The position numbers were made by a program, and so were the translations under genes. The notes beneath the pieces were generated by a model that ran no database searches, had not been told where the DNA came from, and saw nothing but the letters and a program-made list of their open reading frames with translations. Shown one piece after another: positions 13,101-25,921 of a stretch of DNA of 64,000 nt (positions within the stretch are counted from its first letter, which is position 1; every line of letters begins with the position of its first letter). The stretch lies in assembly GCF_028769735.1 (NCBI RefSeq), contig NC_088170.1, forward strand, positions 43,506,585 through 43,570,584. Reading direction: 5' to 3'. This stretch comes from Zonotrichia leucophrys gambelii (Eukaryota; Chordata; Aves; Passeriformes; Passerellidae).

Positions 13101-15454
13101 CCCCCAAACTTTTTGTAACGTGCAGCTGAAGTCTGCAGTGCTACAGGTTGGTTTTGACTGCCGCACTTGCTTAAGGGGCTTCTTGATGCATAATGGGATG
13201 CAATCATAATATATCCTCCACTGGAACTCACACAGTTTCTGTTACAGCCTATTTTCATAATGCTTGTAACAAACAGCTAATCATCTTGGTTTATGCCTAA
13301 ATTGAATTTAGTTGAAATCAGACAATAGAGTCGAAAGATACACAGCACAGATACTGAGATTGCATAAGATAGTTTCTCCAGGAAGCCAAGTGAAGAAGAA
13401 ACATAATAAAATGGGCAAATTTCCAGCTGTAGATGATCACTGAAAAGCTTGTGTCAGCATATCCTAATCTATTTATGATTTTATGTTTAAAAATGCTTAA
13501 GTAGATTTTTTAAAATTAAATTTAGGTAGCATGTGACCAAAAAAGTTAATACATAACTTTTATTTACTATACAAAGGGGGTAAACTGCTTGTGAGGTGTG
13601 TAGCTGTGGTCAAGTAAGCACACAGTGCACAGGTAAGTAGAACATTTTATGCTGTAATGGGATCAAGTATTTAGGCTATCTGGAGTAAAGAGAAGGGGAA
13701 AGATTGCTAACAAACAAATTAAACCTTGAAGAAACATCAAACCCATGTATTACAGGTTATTAGTGTCATTCAGAGTGGTACTTGAAGTACAATAGTGCAG
13801 AAAATTAATGTATGAATGCTACTTCTCAAGAAGCATGAGACAGTAAAGGACCAGGAACAACACATGACCCACTCCATTTTGTCAGTATTCACTTTCTGTG
13901 TTTTTTTCAAGTGAGCCTGACTCTGTTAGCCTTTCCAAGTCAAAGTAGAAAGGTAAAACAGGCACACCATAAACCTGTCCTGTGGGGAATCCTGGCCCTT
14001 GCTTTTATGCCATATTTTGTGAAGCATGACACTGTGATACCCATACAAGTCTATGTCCAGACAACTACTGAAGACTCAAGTCACCATACCAATGCAAATA
14101 AGAGTCAAACAAAACAGGAAAGTGATCTTTTGTGGGTCAGCAATAAATGGTGATGTACATTAGTCATTTATACCCCAAGATAAAAATCTAATGTTTTCAT
14201 AATCATAACTTAAAGAAGCAGCACATGCATAAGCAACTTAAGCAACTACAGATTTTTTCCCCACATAATTTAGGAAATTTAATTATAGAAAAGTTGCCAA
14301 TTCTGATGCCTTTTAAAACTATAACATTATCCTGTATTTTAAACGTCAGAGAAAATGAATAGGCATAATTCACCCATCTTTAAAACATATTGAGTTTAAC
14401 CTACTCAGTGGAACAACTGCCAAAAGAGAGAGGACATCAGGTTAGGTGAGACACTGAGGTACAGCGCATAAATTTAAGAACCAGGTGACAAACACAACTT
14501 GTCAGTAAAGTGTCTTTGGTCACAGATGATCCTATATTTATACATGAGTCGGTGTTGTATATAAATCAAATTACAAATGGGCCAAAGGATTAAACTACAA
14601 GCACCAGGAAAGCTGTCATCTATAAATCAAGTTTCTGTTGTATAAAGAACAGTCTGTAAAAGACACACAAAACCCCACAAAACTGTAGATTGACACTTCA
14701 GCAGATTTTCCCTACCTACAAGTTTTGTGTGTGACACTCTTCTGTTGCTGTCTACTTCAACCTCCTGAGGCCTGAAAGTACTTGTCAGTGTAGGAGGAAC
14801 GGAAACCATCTTCCATGTCAAACATCAAGTCCTTCCTGTCACCAACCCTCCTGCCACTACCATTCATTTGCCACTTTCCATGGGTTTTTACATGTTTGTT
14901 CAGTTACCACTATCCCATCATCAGATATGGTTTTATGAAACTTTCCTTCACGACACCGTGCTCTGTGTGCCCTATATCTATCTTGTTTTAAGCACCACTT
15001 GGACTCCTGTATCCTAAGTCTTTCAGAAGATCAGTGCTCAGACTGTATCAGGAATACTGATAGAGCTAATACACAATCAGTGTTTGGGGGCAGAGATGCT
15101 AGACAGTAATTCTTTGAGCTTGGGCTATTTCTGGGGGAGTTTAAATTTCTGGATCTAATTACTAGGTATACAGGACCGATTCTGTTGTTATTCTGCTTCA
15201 ATCCAGGAAGCAGCAGGTTTCCCTAGTTACAATGCTGAAAAGACAGTAGGTTGTAGAATAAAAAATTAATTCTCAGTGCATTGAGCCTACTCTGAGATAA
15301 AATTATCTTTAATCCTTAAAACAGTTCAAAAATAAAAAAACACCACTGTTAACCTACTTCTTAAATGCACAAATGCCCGTCTGTTAAAGCAAGAATAAGC
15401 TGGGAACAAATCTAGAGAGAAGGATCTATCCTCTGAATTAAATCCAAGGTATTA

Positions 15455-15555
15455 AAACCAACAACAAAAGCCCACCATCAAACAAAACCCCAAAACCCCC
15501 AAGAAACAAACCCAAACAAACAAACAAAAAGATCCAACCCACAAAAACAATAACC
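15455..15555. repeat. A/C-rich low-complexity tract
   Basis: Irregular AAAC/CCCAAAC units. On the PPHLN1 sense strand this is G/T-rich, with GGGGGTTTTGGGGTTTTG and further G runs. Similar tracts occur at 6325-6362, 10073-10155 and 19637-19735. Confidence 0.85.
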
Positions 15556-18500
15556 CTCACTCCCACAGGAACTATTGCCTTTATCAAGGCTCAGACGATT
15601 CATTTCTGGTTTTTATCCTTCATCATTCCCAGGAGATTTGCCAGTGTCAATTCTGCTTATCCTTCCAAGCATCTCAATTTTTGACAGTTCTTTCAGTAGG
15701 CAATTTCTCAAAATTAATTCCTAATTGTATATCAAGGCCCACACATTTTTAGTGAGTTTCTTCTCTTTCTAACACCTTTTCCAATCCTGTTGACACTCAT
15801 CATCTCTTGAAACTAATCTTTCTTCTTTCCAGCCCACTCACTATTATGGTTTCCAAGTCTTTCATCCTGTTTTTGCTCTTCGGGTTTCTCACAACAGAAC
15901 CAGAAATTTCAACTCAATCACTACCAACTTTTGATTGAAAAAATGCTATTTAATGAATAACTCCTCAGATTTTCACTTTATCTGACCAAGAAGTTGATCT
16001 TGTCTTTCAGATTTGAACAACTTTTTCCCACATTTCTTTTGGTTTCAACAAAGTCCAGCAATTTAATCAAGTACCTAATTACTGGCCCTCTCCCATTTAA
16101 GTCTTCCAGAGATCTGCCACCAAATTTTAACACCTGTAAACAATGCCCTTAAAGAATGTCTGTAAGCAAACAATCCTCTGAGATCTTGCAGTCTGCAGGC
16201 TGCTTGATCAGGTAAGGAAGTGCCTCTACACCAAAAACTCTGCATTTGTCAATGGGTTAAGTAGCCAGCACTTGGCAACTTCAAAATGATGTGATCAGCA
16301 CAGGCCTAAAACTGCTTACATGAAAAAACATAAGGCAAACAAGATCTTCAATAAATGGTGGTGAAAGCTAAAGGTGAGTTACATTTAATTCAATCCCCTC
16401 TAAGAAATACCCCACTGTTACTGGATAAATGCATACATTTCTGGTATTAAATTCTCTTAAAAGTATTTCCCTATGAGCGCTGCCTATTAAATAGCACTCA
16501 CTTTTTATCAGCTTTGCAATGAAAAAAGCTGCTGGCAAAAATCTGCAATGTGGTAATATAATTCCTTATTAAACCATACCTTCAGGTGCTGAGCAAAATG
16601 AGCTGCACTGCTTTTGCATATGCAGCAGTTTGTAATTATGAACACGGCAGTGCACACCAAATAACCCATTAATGTCCACAGAAAGGGAACAGAACACAGC
16701 TGAACAAATGGAAAGTGCAAGATTACAGCTTCTAAAGCATGATGGCCCAAACACAAGAAAAGGAAAGTAGCTAAAGCTTTTATGTCCTTTTACAAGTATC
16801 CTCCTTTAAATAAATGTATTCATAAGGAGAATAAAAGATACAATGAAGAAACTGACCAAAACCTTTTATATTCTCCTTCCTGTAGTTTAAAAAACATGAA
16901 AACACAAATTAGTAACAAATAGGTCATATTTGCAAAATTGAAAGACCCAGCACAAAAAAAACCCAACGATAAAATAGAAAACAAACAAAAAAAACCCCTC
17001 AGGCACGCATGAAATATAGAGATCAAATAAGCATTACAATGTGACTGACTTCATTATGTAATGGTAAAAAGGAAGTCTAGAATAAACACTGAAAGATAGA
17101 AAAATTAGCAGGTCAGAATTAATTTGAAATAAAAGGTGTCTAAGAATATGTAGAAAGAAATAAATCACTTTTATACATAAGGAGAGGGATACTGATACAA
17201 GAAAACTAATAAACCACAGAGGCAGATGATATAATTAAGTAAAAGAGTTATCATCATTTCTTCTGAGATGCTTAAGGCAAAATAACAAAACCTGACACAC
17301 ATGTTTTTCTGATTAGGAAAAAATAAATTAACACACTTAATTACAAGTTACATTAAAGTAAAATAAACATAAGCTCAGAGGAGGCATGCTATGTAGTACT
17401 GCACTACCAACCAAATTAGACTGATGATGATGAGTCCATCGCTAAGGCCTTGTCACTGTGTGTTAAGTACAGAGGTTTGAAGGACAACAGCAGAGCTCGG
17501 AAGAAGTGATCATCTACAGCTCCCCCATCTTTACCCTCCTCTGGCCTGCTCCAGTCAGAAACAAAGCATGTCTGACCTCATCCACAACCAGAAATAATCC
17601 TTTAATGTGTTTTTAGCTGCTGTTCCAGTTCCTTCAGCTTCACTCAACTCAAATACTTCTTAGCTTATATTTTAATTAGGGGATTTTTTCTAATCTAGAT
17701 AATTTTGCCTGAAATGAGCAACAGCACAAGCAGATCAACAAGCTAATCAAAGGAAACAGTAACCAGTTTCCCTGGCTCAGCTGAAGTGAACTTCACAAAA
17801 GAAAAGATACCTCCAAGGCCAGCTCTGACATCCTCCTTCATCCCTTCCTGGATTCCCATTACTCCAATTTATTAATTTACTTATTTCACTAAAACTGCTA
17901 GAACTTAAGATACTTAATCTATCACAGCCAAGCTTTACAAAACTTTTCCAATGCATTTACCATGAGCCTATCCCTAGCCAAGATGCAGAAGCTACTTCAT
18001 ATTTACAACCTCTTTCATATTCATACTGTTAAAGAACAGTAAAATAGTTTTGCCTGAAGCAAAACAAAACTAGCAAAGGACACAGGAGGGGTTGGGGGCA
18101 GTGAGGAAGGCATACAGTAAACTCCCATACACTACACAAACTGTAGTTATTTTATTATGACAGAAATGCCTGTATAATTTTAGTCATGTTTTGCTGATAT
18201 TAAAACCAAAAATTTTAACAAAGTCCTTTCAATGTAAAATATCACTTTGTGAGAGGTCAGTCTTCTCTCAGAGCAGCATCTCCAGAGAACAGAGGCCCAT
18301 AACAAGTACACACAAAGACAACTCAGCTATTGCTCTATAGATATTACCAGAACAAGAGCTATGACAAAGAAGGGGAACAACAGAACAGCTCTTCTCAAAC
18401 TCCACACACACTCTGTAACTGCTAAAACCTGCTTTTCTTACTTAATTGTAACTCTAGGTCAGAGATGTTAGTAATTTACCTAAAAAAGAAAAGGACTTAG

Positions 18501-20149
18501 ACAGCAGATCTGGAAACAGAATTTGGACAGCTTGGACCTAGTTGACACCCCCATTCGTCTTTCTTTCTATGCACCATAGCTATGAAGTTTCAAACACAAG
18601 CTTTAGAAAGATCTCTGATTTTCAGCATCTTCCAGCAACGAAGCAGTCCCATTAGGGCAACAGCTCATTAATACTACTGAGGACTCTTAACAAGCAATAT
18701 TAATTTAGAATGTCAACTAAAGAAGCAATTAAACTAAATGTTTAAACATTAAAAAATATTGTTCTGCTAAACACTTAAAAACCTTGATGAACTGAAAGCA
18801 TAAAGTCAACCAGTGATCCCATTAAGAATAGAAAAGCATTCATGAATGTATTAATTCCTGTACTTAATTAATTCCTTAGATGCCAGAAATCTGTGGTACT
18901 AACCAAACTGAGAAATTCAGACGTTTGATTTTTTTGACAGAATCAAGGAGGGTACTTGGTAAAATTGTCATTTGGTAAAATTTGTCTTCAGGAAAGAATA
19001 GATTTTCAAAGGTAATACATGTGATACATGTCACTCGACTTGAATATGCAACATGTAAGAAAAGTGGACACATAATAACGGACTAATTAACACAGCGTTA
19101 CAGACTTGATGTCTAGACAAGATAAGACATTTCAAGAATTGCTGTTACCTATGCTCATGAAGGAAGAACAAAGAGATAGCCTTTTGTGCAACACTGATGC
19201 TGAATAGCTCCAATTATGAATTTAACACCAGGGACACATTTGTCATCACTTCCGAAAAAAACCACCACACTTCAGCACATTACATGCTAAAAGCACAAGC
19301 TGATCCTTAACTATATAAAACCAGAAACTAAACAACTCCAAAATATTACCTTAATGCGTAATGCATGCCATTAAATGCAAAGATATTTTAAAAGTGCATG
19401 AAATGGTCACATTAGCAAACTATAGACGTTCACCGATCCTGACATGCAGATGCAAAATTCACTACAATGCTGTTTGCAAGTAACCAGACCAATCTTTTAA
19501 ACATCTGTTTCATGGGGTTCTAGCTCACCATGCTCAGGCAAATGCTCAGACAACATTTAACACCTGATTTCAAAATTGTAAAAGCGAAGAAAAGAGGGAA
19601 AGCATGTTCAAAGAGCTAAGGAAACACCTAACTTCAAAAAAAAAAACCCAACCAAACAATCAAAAAACATCCCAACCCAGAAGGCTCATGATCTCAGTAT
19701 TCTATTTAAAAATAAATTTAAAAAAAACCAACCAAAATTCTCCAAAGCTTTTAATTAAGGACGAAACATTAAAAAACACATCATGGGCTATATGAAAATA
19801 TGAGATATACGTTAATGCTGCGCAATTTCCGCTCCATGCAGAAGAAAAAAGATTAAAAATAGTCTGCACCTGGATTGAAGGGAACCATTTCCCAAGTACC
19901 TGCCATGCAGAAGTGCCAGAAAAAACCCTATTCTCCCAATCCTGAAGTGTCAGAGCCAGGAGGTTCTGGGAAATCAACCCTTCCCTGAGAGCAGCAGAGC
20001 CCACTCCCAGCAGAGAGGTCCCAAAAGCAGGGGACCACACCAAGGAGCTGGGATTGTGCAGTTCAAGAACGCAGACAGAAAGCTGTCAGGAGAAGTAGTG
20101 AGCAGAAACTGTGTCCTTGGTGGGAAGAAACCATGTTCTGGAATGTGAT

Positions 20150-20330
20150 GGCAGCTGAGTTCAAGACAAAGGGCTCAAGACACTGGAAGAGGCTGCCCAG
20201 GGAAACAGTGGAGCCTCCTTCATTGCAAATCTGCAGGGCTCACTTTGACAGAGCCCTGAATGCCCTGATGTAAGGCCCTGTTTTGAGGAGATGGGCTGGG
20301 GTAAGTCCTATGCAACCTAGGAGTTTCCAT
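20150..20330 (+). mobile_element. CR1-like remnant (plus strand)
   Basis: It contains GGCAGCTGAGTTCAAGAC, ACACTGGAAGAGGCTGCCC and AGGGAAACAGTGGAGCCTCC, which resemble the 3' UTR of CR1 subfamilies. It lacks a clear terminal octamer and its borders are vague. Similarity may extend left to about 20040. Confidence 0.5.
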
Positions 20331-21878
20331 AAGAATGTCATTAGGCCTGCTGTTTCAAAGATGAGACAAAAAATGCCCAGGATCTGCAGTCCCAACTCCG
20401 AAATGCTTTCAAGCATCTGTGCATCTGAAATCATATCCCTCCTTTCCAAGTAATATTGGCACACTTCAAATGAAATATATTCTTCCAAGTTTTTCTAGTT
20501 TGGGAGTGACACAGATCATTCTTGGCTGTTTAAACAGTGTCTGGATTTTTCCAAGCCTTTATCCATGAGCAGAACTTCTGGTTTCCTCTCTTTGTGTCAG
20601 CTTCAGTTAATATTTGCAAAGCAATTGCAGACTCCTAGAAGATAGTCACTATATAGCAAACAGCAACCAGCCCTTGGTTTGACACATTTTGCCCTGTCAT
20701 CATCAGCGCACAAAGAACTTCATTTTTCATCAAATGACATGATTTTACATGACTGTTTGCAGTAAGTCCCCCATCAAATAAATAATATACAACTATTTTC
20801 TTGATGAGCCAGGGTGATCACTTACAATCACACTTCATTTAAAATTCTGAAACTGGCAATTGTGTTATTGTAGCTGAGAGAAAAGGCAGCGGCAACTTTA
20901 CAAAAGAGTGATATGAGTGATACACAAGATACTGCCATGGACTCATTTAAAACAGAACACCTGTATGAATATTTCATTCAATTGCTCAAGGGGTATTTTT
21001 GATTGCTTTTCTTAAGAGAAAAAACAGACTATATCACAAGCTGCCACCTCCCTCCTGCCCAGGGCATCAGACTGCCTGTTTCCCTGCTGCACAGCAGTGG
21101 ATTTGCCCATTGCGACACCGTGCATGTTCTGTCAGCACAGTTTTACTGCCTCTGGGTTTTCCCAGAGGAAACAGAACCATCCTATGAAGTACATATTTGA
21201 AAAATTTTGTTCCTTTTCCGGGTTAGAGCTTTGGAGGCAAATGGATATGGAGAGGGCAAAGCAAAGAAGGCTTTATCAGGAGTCTGGAACAGCCAAGAAA
21301 TACTTGGCAATCCAGTTGAGGATAAATATGAACCAAAAAGCAAACATCATTAGATCTGGTGCTCTGAAAGAAAAATTTAGGAGACAGAAGTGGAAGTAGT
21401 TCAATGGGTCAGACCTCACTTCCTCAGACATTAGCTGGACCCTCACCAATTCTTTAACATATACCCAGTGGCACATGCCCTGTCTGACTTCATTTCTTAC
21501 TTATTTTAAATATCTTACTAGCTGTCCAGTGCATACTGAAAAACAACATCTTGAAAATCTTGCTTTGCAGAAGGATTACAGCTTCACCATTCTTGCAGCA
21601 TAAGTCTTTGCAATCAGCATTTTATTTTAGTAATATTCCCACAAAATTGCATTCCAGAAATACTACATTAAACACTTGAATGAAATTTAACTGAAAAAAG
21701 TCCATTGAACCAAATATTTTTTCTGCTATTACGCTAGTCTTCAAGACAAACAATCAGAAATAAATTAAGAAAAAGCCTTCTTATAAATGTACAAGCTTAC
21801 AGTTCACTTTACAGATTTAAATGTTAAGCTAAATTTACATTTAGATCCTGAGAACTCAAAGTAAACAGAATACTGGAA

Positions 21879-21930
21879 TATACAAATTTCTACAGACTGA
21901 TTCCACACATAGTATACAAATTTCTACAGA
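21879..21930. repeat. 18-bp direct repeat
   Basis: TATACAAATTTCTACAGA occurs at 21879-21896 and 21913-21930, 16 bases apart. Confidence 0.94.
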
Positions 21931-23168
21931 TTCACAGTATTTTATTATGATGACTCATTACGATATTCGTGATTATGAAAATCATCAGCTCTATCCCAAC
22001 AATTTTATAAAAATCCAGAAAATTTAACTGCAGATCCAAAGTTAATTTTAAGTATTTATGTGAAAAACATGTGGATCATTTTCCAGTCTTAATTTTTAAT
22101 GATTAAGTAAATATCTTGTCTAATTCTTAACAAATTCACAGTCCTTGTTTATAAGAAAATAAGCATCTTGTTCAATTCAGTAAAATATTTCTAGCATCAT
22201 TCTAGAATCTTATTTAAATTCTGCAGAAGCTGACAGCTTCAATATTCAAATCAACAGGAGAAACTGGTTGTGCAAAGTCCAAACCTAAGTTATTCCTCAT
22301 GCTTTTCTGAACTAAGTTTCTAAAAGTTTCACTTTATAGAACATAATCTAGATTTCCCTAGAATTAAGTGCAAACTCTACCACACACAGTAGCATTAGAT
22401 CATATGGAAAACAATATTTGGGTTTTATGACCAAATTTTCATCCGTTTTCACTATAACCTTGTCCTTAGGGCCTAGGGAAATTTAACCACACATTCACCA
22501 GCATGAGGCTAATTAATCACAACTGCCATTTTTTTAAAATCTTTTCCTAGCCTGTGGTTTTTTTTCAGTTTGTCATTTTTTAAAAGTCCTAAGTTTATAC
22601 ATCTGGTCCTGCCCTTTTAGGCCCTTTGTGACCCTGTGATCAGACACAGAGGGACAAACCAGCTGCATCATGACTCCCAAAGCTAGAGCACATTCTGGTA
22701 AAATTCCATCCCAGCCAGAACCCACACACATGGAAAGCTGTGCCCACCATGAACATGATTAGGCAAAGCCAATACTAAGAGAAGGAAAAAAAAAAAAACA
22801 AACCCCAAAAACAACAGAGCAGATAGCTGCTTTTCAAGTGTGAATAAAATGGAACAGTGTTGCAGCCCAGGAAATGGCCTCACAGGCAACTGAACAAAGG
22901 CCACGAGAATTAAGGGGCAGTCATTGTCTTAGCTCAGCTTGCAAAACAGCAGTTGTTGCATGTAAGTTGCAGAAAACTACCATTAATTTCCATGTGCAGA
23001 TAAATGCCATGGTTCTTCAGAATTAAACTGTTGGTGATGATACCACACTGTCTTGAAAAATCAAATTATATTCATATTAGACTCCAAGGAGGAGGAAAAA
23101 ATAAATCAAGGTAATTTTAGCAGAGCAAATCATTAGTGTATTAGTGACAAAATGCCAAGGAGACTCAC

Positions 23169-23309
23169 CTGTTCAATCTCCTTTGTCTTAGTTGCAATTG
23201 CTTTTGAACGACCTAGAAGCTGGCTGTCCTCATATAATTCTGGGCTGTCTGTTAGATTTGCCTCTGTTTCCTCTGTTTGCTCAATGTATAATGGAGCTGA
23301 AGATCCAGC
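23169..23309 (-). CDS. PPHLN1: PPHLN1 exon 9, residues 259-305 (last coding exon in window)
   Basis: This 141-nt exon of 47 codons is in phase 0 at both ends. It starts AGSSAPLYIEQTEETEANLT and ends in LLGRSKAIATKTKEIEQ before the donor ACAG|GTGAGT. Human has AGSTAPLF at the start and TRSKAIASKTKEIEQV at the end. The final KAIATKTKEIEQ leads into the first helix of the TASOR-binding module. The next exons, expected to begin YRQDCETFGM by homology, were not found downstream. The acceptor CTTAAG follows an unbroken T run. Confidence 0.95.
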
Positions 23310-25798
23310 CTTAAGAAAAAAAAACAATAAATTCAGTTTTTAGAGAAAAATAAAAATCACAGTATGATGAAAAAACCCCAAAAGCCCAAACACAGTCATC
23401 AGATATATGAGTTTGGCTCATCAAGACTATTAGTGAAGTGTTATTGCTACAGTCTTAGCAGACACAGAAATACAGATTTTAAACACATAGAAAACATGAC
23501 ATGATAAAACCCCCTGTGACACAGCCTTAACTGTGTAGAGGCAATGATGTCAGATATCCTCTACCTGCCCATCCACTGAGAAGAAATTTGTGTATGTGGT
23601 ATTTATAACACCAGAAAGCAAGAAAAAATCCACAAGGAAAATGTGACCAGTCTTCTGGGAAAGGATAAAAGTAGCAAAAGCATAGGTATCAAAAAAATTA
23701 AAATTTTGGAGAACTCTTGAAGCATTCAGGGCCACAGGTTATTATTATTGCAATAACTATAGTATAGCAAAAGAAAATATGTGATTTGAAGATTTCTCTC
23801 TCTAAAACAGAAATTAAGACAGTATTCCTACTCCAAAGAAAACACATGCCACCTCCAAGGAGTTTATTTAGAAAATATAGCGATTCTGTTTTACAGAATT
23901 ATTTAAATCTGTGGATTTAAATTTATGGAACAAATTTCTATTTTTTTAAATATATTTGAAAATTGAAGATGATAACTAGTTTCTTTTATCCAAAAATAGA
24001 GGTAAAGAATCTTAAGACTTAGCTAACATGAAAGAGAAAAGCATTAGACAGAAAAAGGAAGTAAAAAGCTTAAGTAGTCCTGTAAACACATGGTCAAACC
24101 TTAGCAGCAACACAAACCATTAAGACTGAATCCCAAATCTTGCTATCCCAGTAAAGAACTAAATGCCTGAGAGTGAATGAAGGCCACTAAAAAGCTCAAT
24201 GCAACACAAAGTTCAAGTATTAGGCTCTTGTAAGATAAACAGGAAAAAGTTCAGAATTCTTGCAATTCATTTGTGACCGCCTACTAATCAAGGTAAGAAA
24301 TCCTTTCCTCTAACACTCAGAATGAGATGCCCGACCTCCTTCATTAGCATTTCTACAGCCCACTTTCTTAGTCAATAAATCATTTCAGACTGTACCACAA
24401 GCAACTGCAATTGCTTCACTTTGATTCCATATGTTTAATCTTTTTGCCACTGCAGTTCTCTCTGAGGTGTGGAGGATGCTTTAAACAACTCTTCTCCATG
24501 TGGCCAACTCTGTTCTTTCCTCCCTTCCATTACCTTCCCCTCAGCAAGAACCACAGTGATATTTCTCTCCTGAACCTCTCAGAAATGTTCATGCATCTGT
24601 TCTCCTTCATATGGTACTCATCTTTGGATCAGCTGTTGCTTTTTCTTGATTCTAACACTTCCTCCCCTTTTTTCTTTTTTTAATTGCTTTTTCCAGTTTA
24701 TGTATCTAACTAGATCTTCCTGACCATTACTGAGGAGCTGCTTATGCATTCACCCATTACATCAATGGGCAGAACTTGAAAGTTCAGATAAATATGGATT
24801 GAGTTTATTTCTCTCATCTAGCCCTTATATTCTACAAGTGGAAATGAGATACTTCCCAAGATACATCCATTTTCTCTAAAATTATTTACAAACAAATAAA
24901 AAAAAAAATCAAGCCCATTAACTGGAAAGGTTAAGACATGACTTTGTGAAGCAGATACTGTTTTTCTTAAGAATGCCTCTAAAGTTGAAACAAAGTGAAA
25001 GTTAAAGAAAAAAATTATCACATAAGTTTAACAGAGTATTTACAATATTATTAACATAATATTTGCGTTGTTTTAAATAAAAAATACATTTTTCACTAAC
25101 ATATCAGAACCCAAAAAAGACATCCCATCCAAGAGCAGCATAACAAATGGCTGAGAAGGGCTATAATCCCACTTCAATATAGCCAGGAGTGGAGGACAAG
25201 AAGGGGTGAAAACAAAACGGAATAAACTGGTAAATAATTACCATTGATTAATAACGAAATAAGGATTCTGGGGGAAATAAAAAATATACCCACAGCAGTA
25301 ACAAGGTAAGGTTTATTTTAAATATAATGGGAGACAGCTTCCTGAAAAAGAATACATGACGTGGTAAGCCGGCACAGCTTGAAATGGAACTCAACAAACC
25401 AGAGGTTCTCTCCTCAAGTCTTATGTCTTACATGTACACTCATGTTTTCACTCCAAGTCCTCTCCTCATTTTAAGGAGTTCAGTAGACATACAGACCTAC
25501 ACTACTACAAGAGCTCCTTGGAGAGCACTTAGGAGAGCTGAAACTGTATTGTGTCAGTTGTAGTTCAACATCATGGCAAATTATACTAACAAAATGTACT
25601 GTGGCTTTGTGTATTCTTTCAAAAGAAATAAATTGCAAGGTTTTAGTTTCCCTCTCACTCCCTTTCAACAAATATTTAATAGCATAGGCAGAAAAATTCA
25701 GGATTAAGTTACAAAATGTGCCTTTATGAAGAGTACAGAAAAACAAGAGCCTATTGTTGTAACACTTGGAAATAAGTGGATTAATAATCCTATCTTAC
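23310..25798 (-). other. PPHLN1: PPHLN1 intron 8
   Basis: AT-rich intron between exons 8 and 9 with no exon or recognisable repeat. It contains a short T- and C-rich patch around 24410-24690. Confidence 0.85.
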
Positions 25799-25921
25799 AT
25801 CATACTCTGTTATTTCAGGTAAATTGCTTTCCTCGGCCTTCTCTGCTGCCTTTTCAGCTGCCCACTTGCTTGCAGCTTCTGCAAGTTCCTTTTCTGATAG
25901 TCTGTTGCTCTTCTCCAAGGC
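25799..25921 (-). CDS. PPHLN1: PPHLN1 exon 8, Ala/Glu/Lys helix, residues 218-258
   Basis: This 123-nt exon of 41 codons is in phase 0 at both ends. It encodes ALEKSNRLSEKELAEAASKW, followed by an Ala/Glu/Lys repeat and SNLPEITEYD. Human periphilin has SRLTEKELAEAASKWAAEK and SNLPEISEYE, so the match is strong. The bird copy carries a short internal AAEKA-AEKAEE repetition where human has AAEKLEKSDE. The acceptor is TTTTTGTACAG and the donor GAT|GTAAGA. The region is expected to be helical and leads into the C-terminal interaction domain. Confidence 0.95.

Larger units (their letters stand above)
1..23168 (-). other. PPHLN1: PPHLN1 intron 9 (partial), no exon found
   Basis: This is AT-rich intronic sequence downstream of exon 9. 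I looked on the minus strand for the expected final exons (YRQDCETFGMVV and EYDTSTQDFGEPF-like sequence) and did not find them. The stretch contains a CR1 copy (8437-9030), a Ty3/Gypsy-like fragment (7870-8245), a CR1-like remnant (20150-20330), A/C-rich tracts (10073-10155, 15455-15555, 19637-19735) and a pyrimidine-rich region (about 15560-16060). Open frames of up to 155 codons occur (for example 2061-2528, minus) but match nothing I recognise. Confidence 0.8.
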
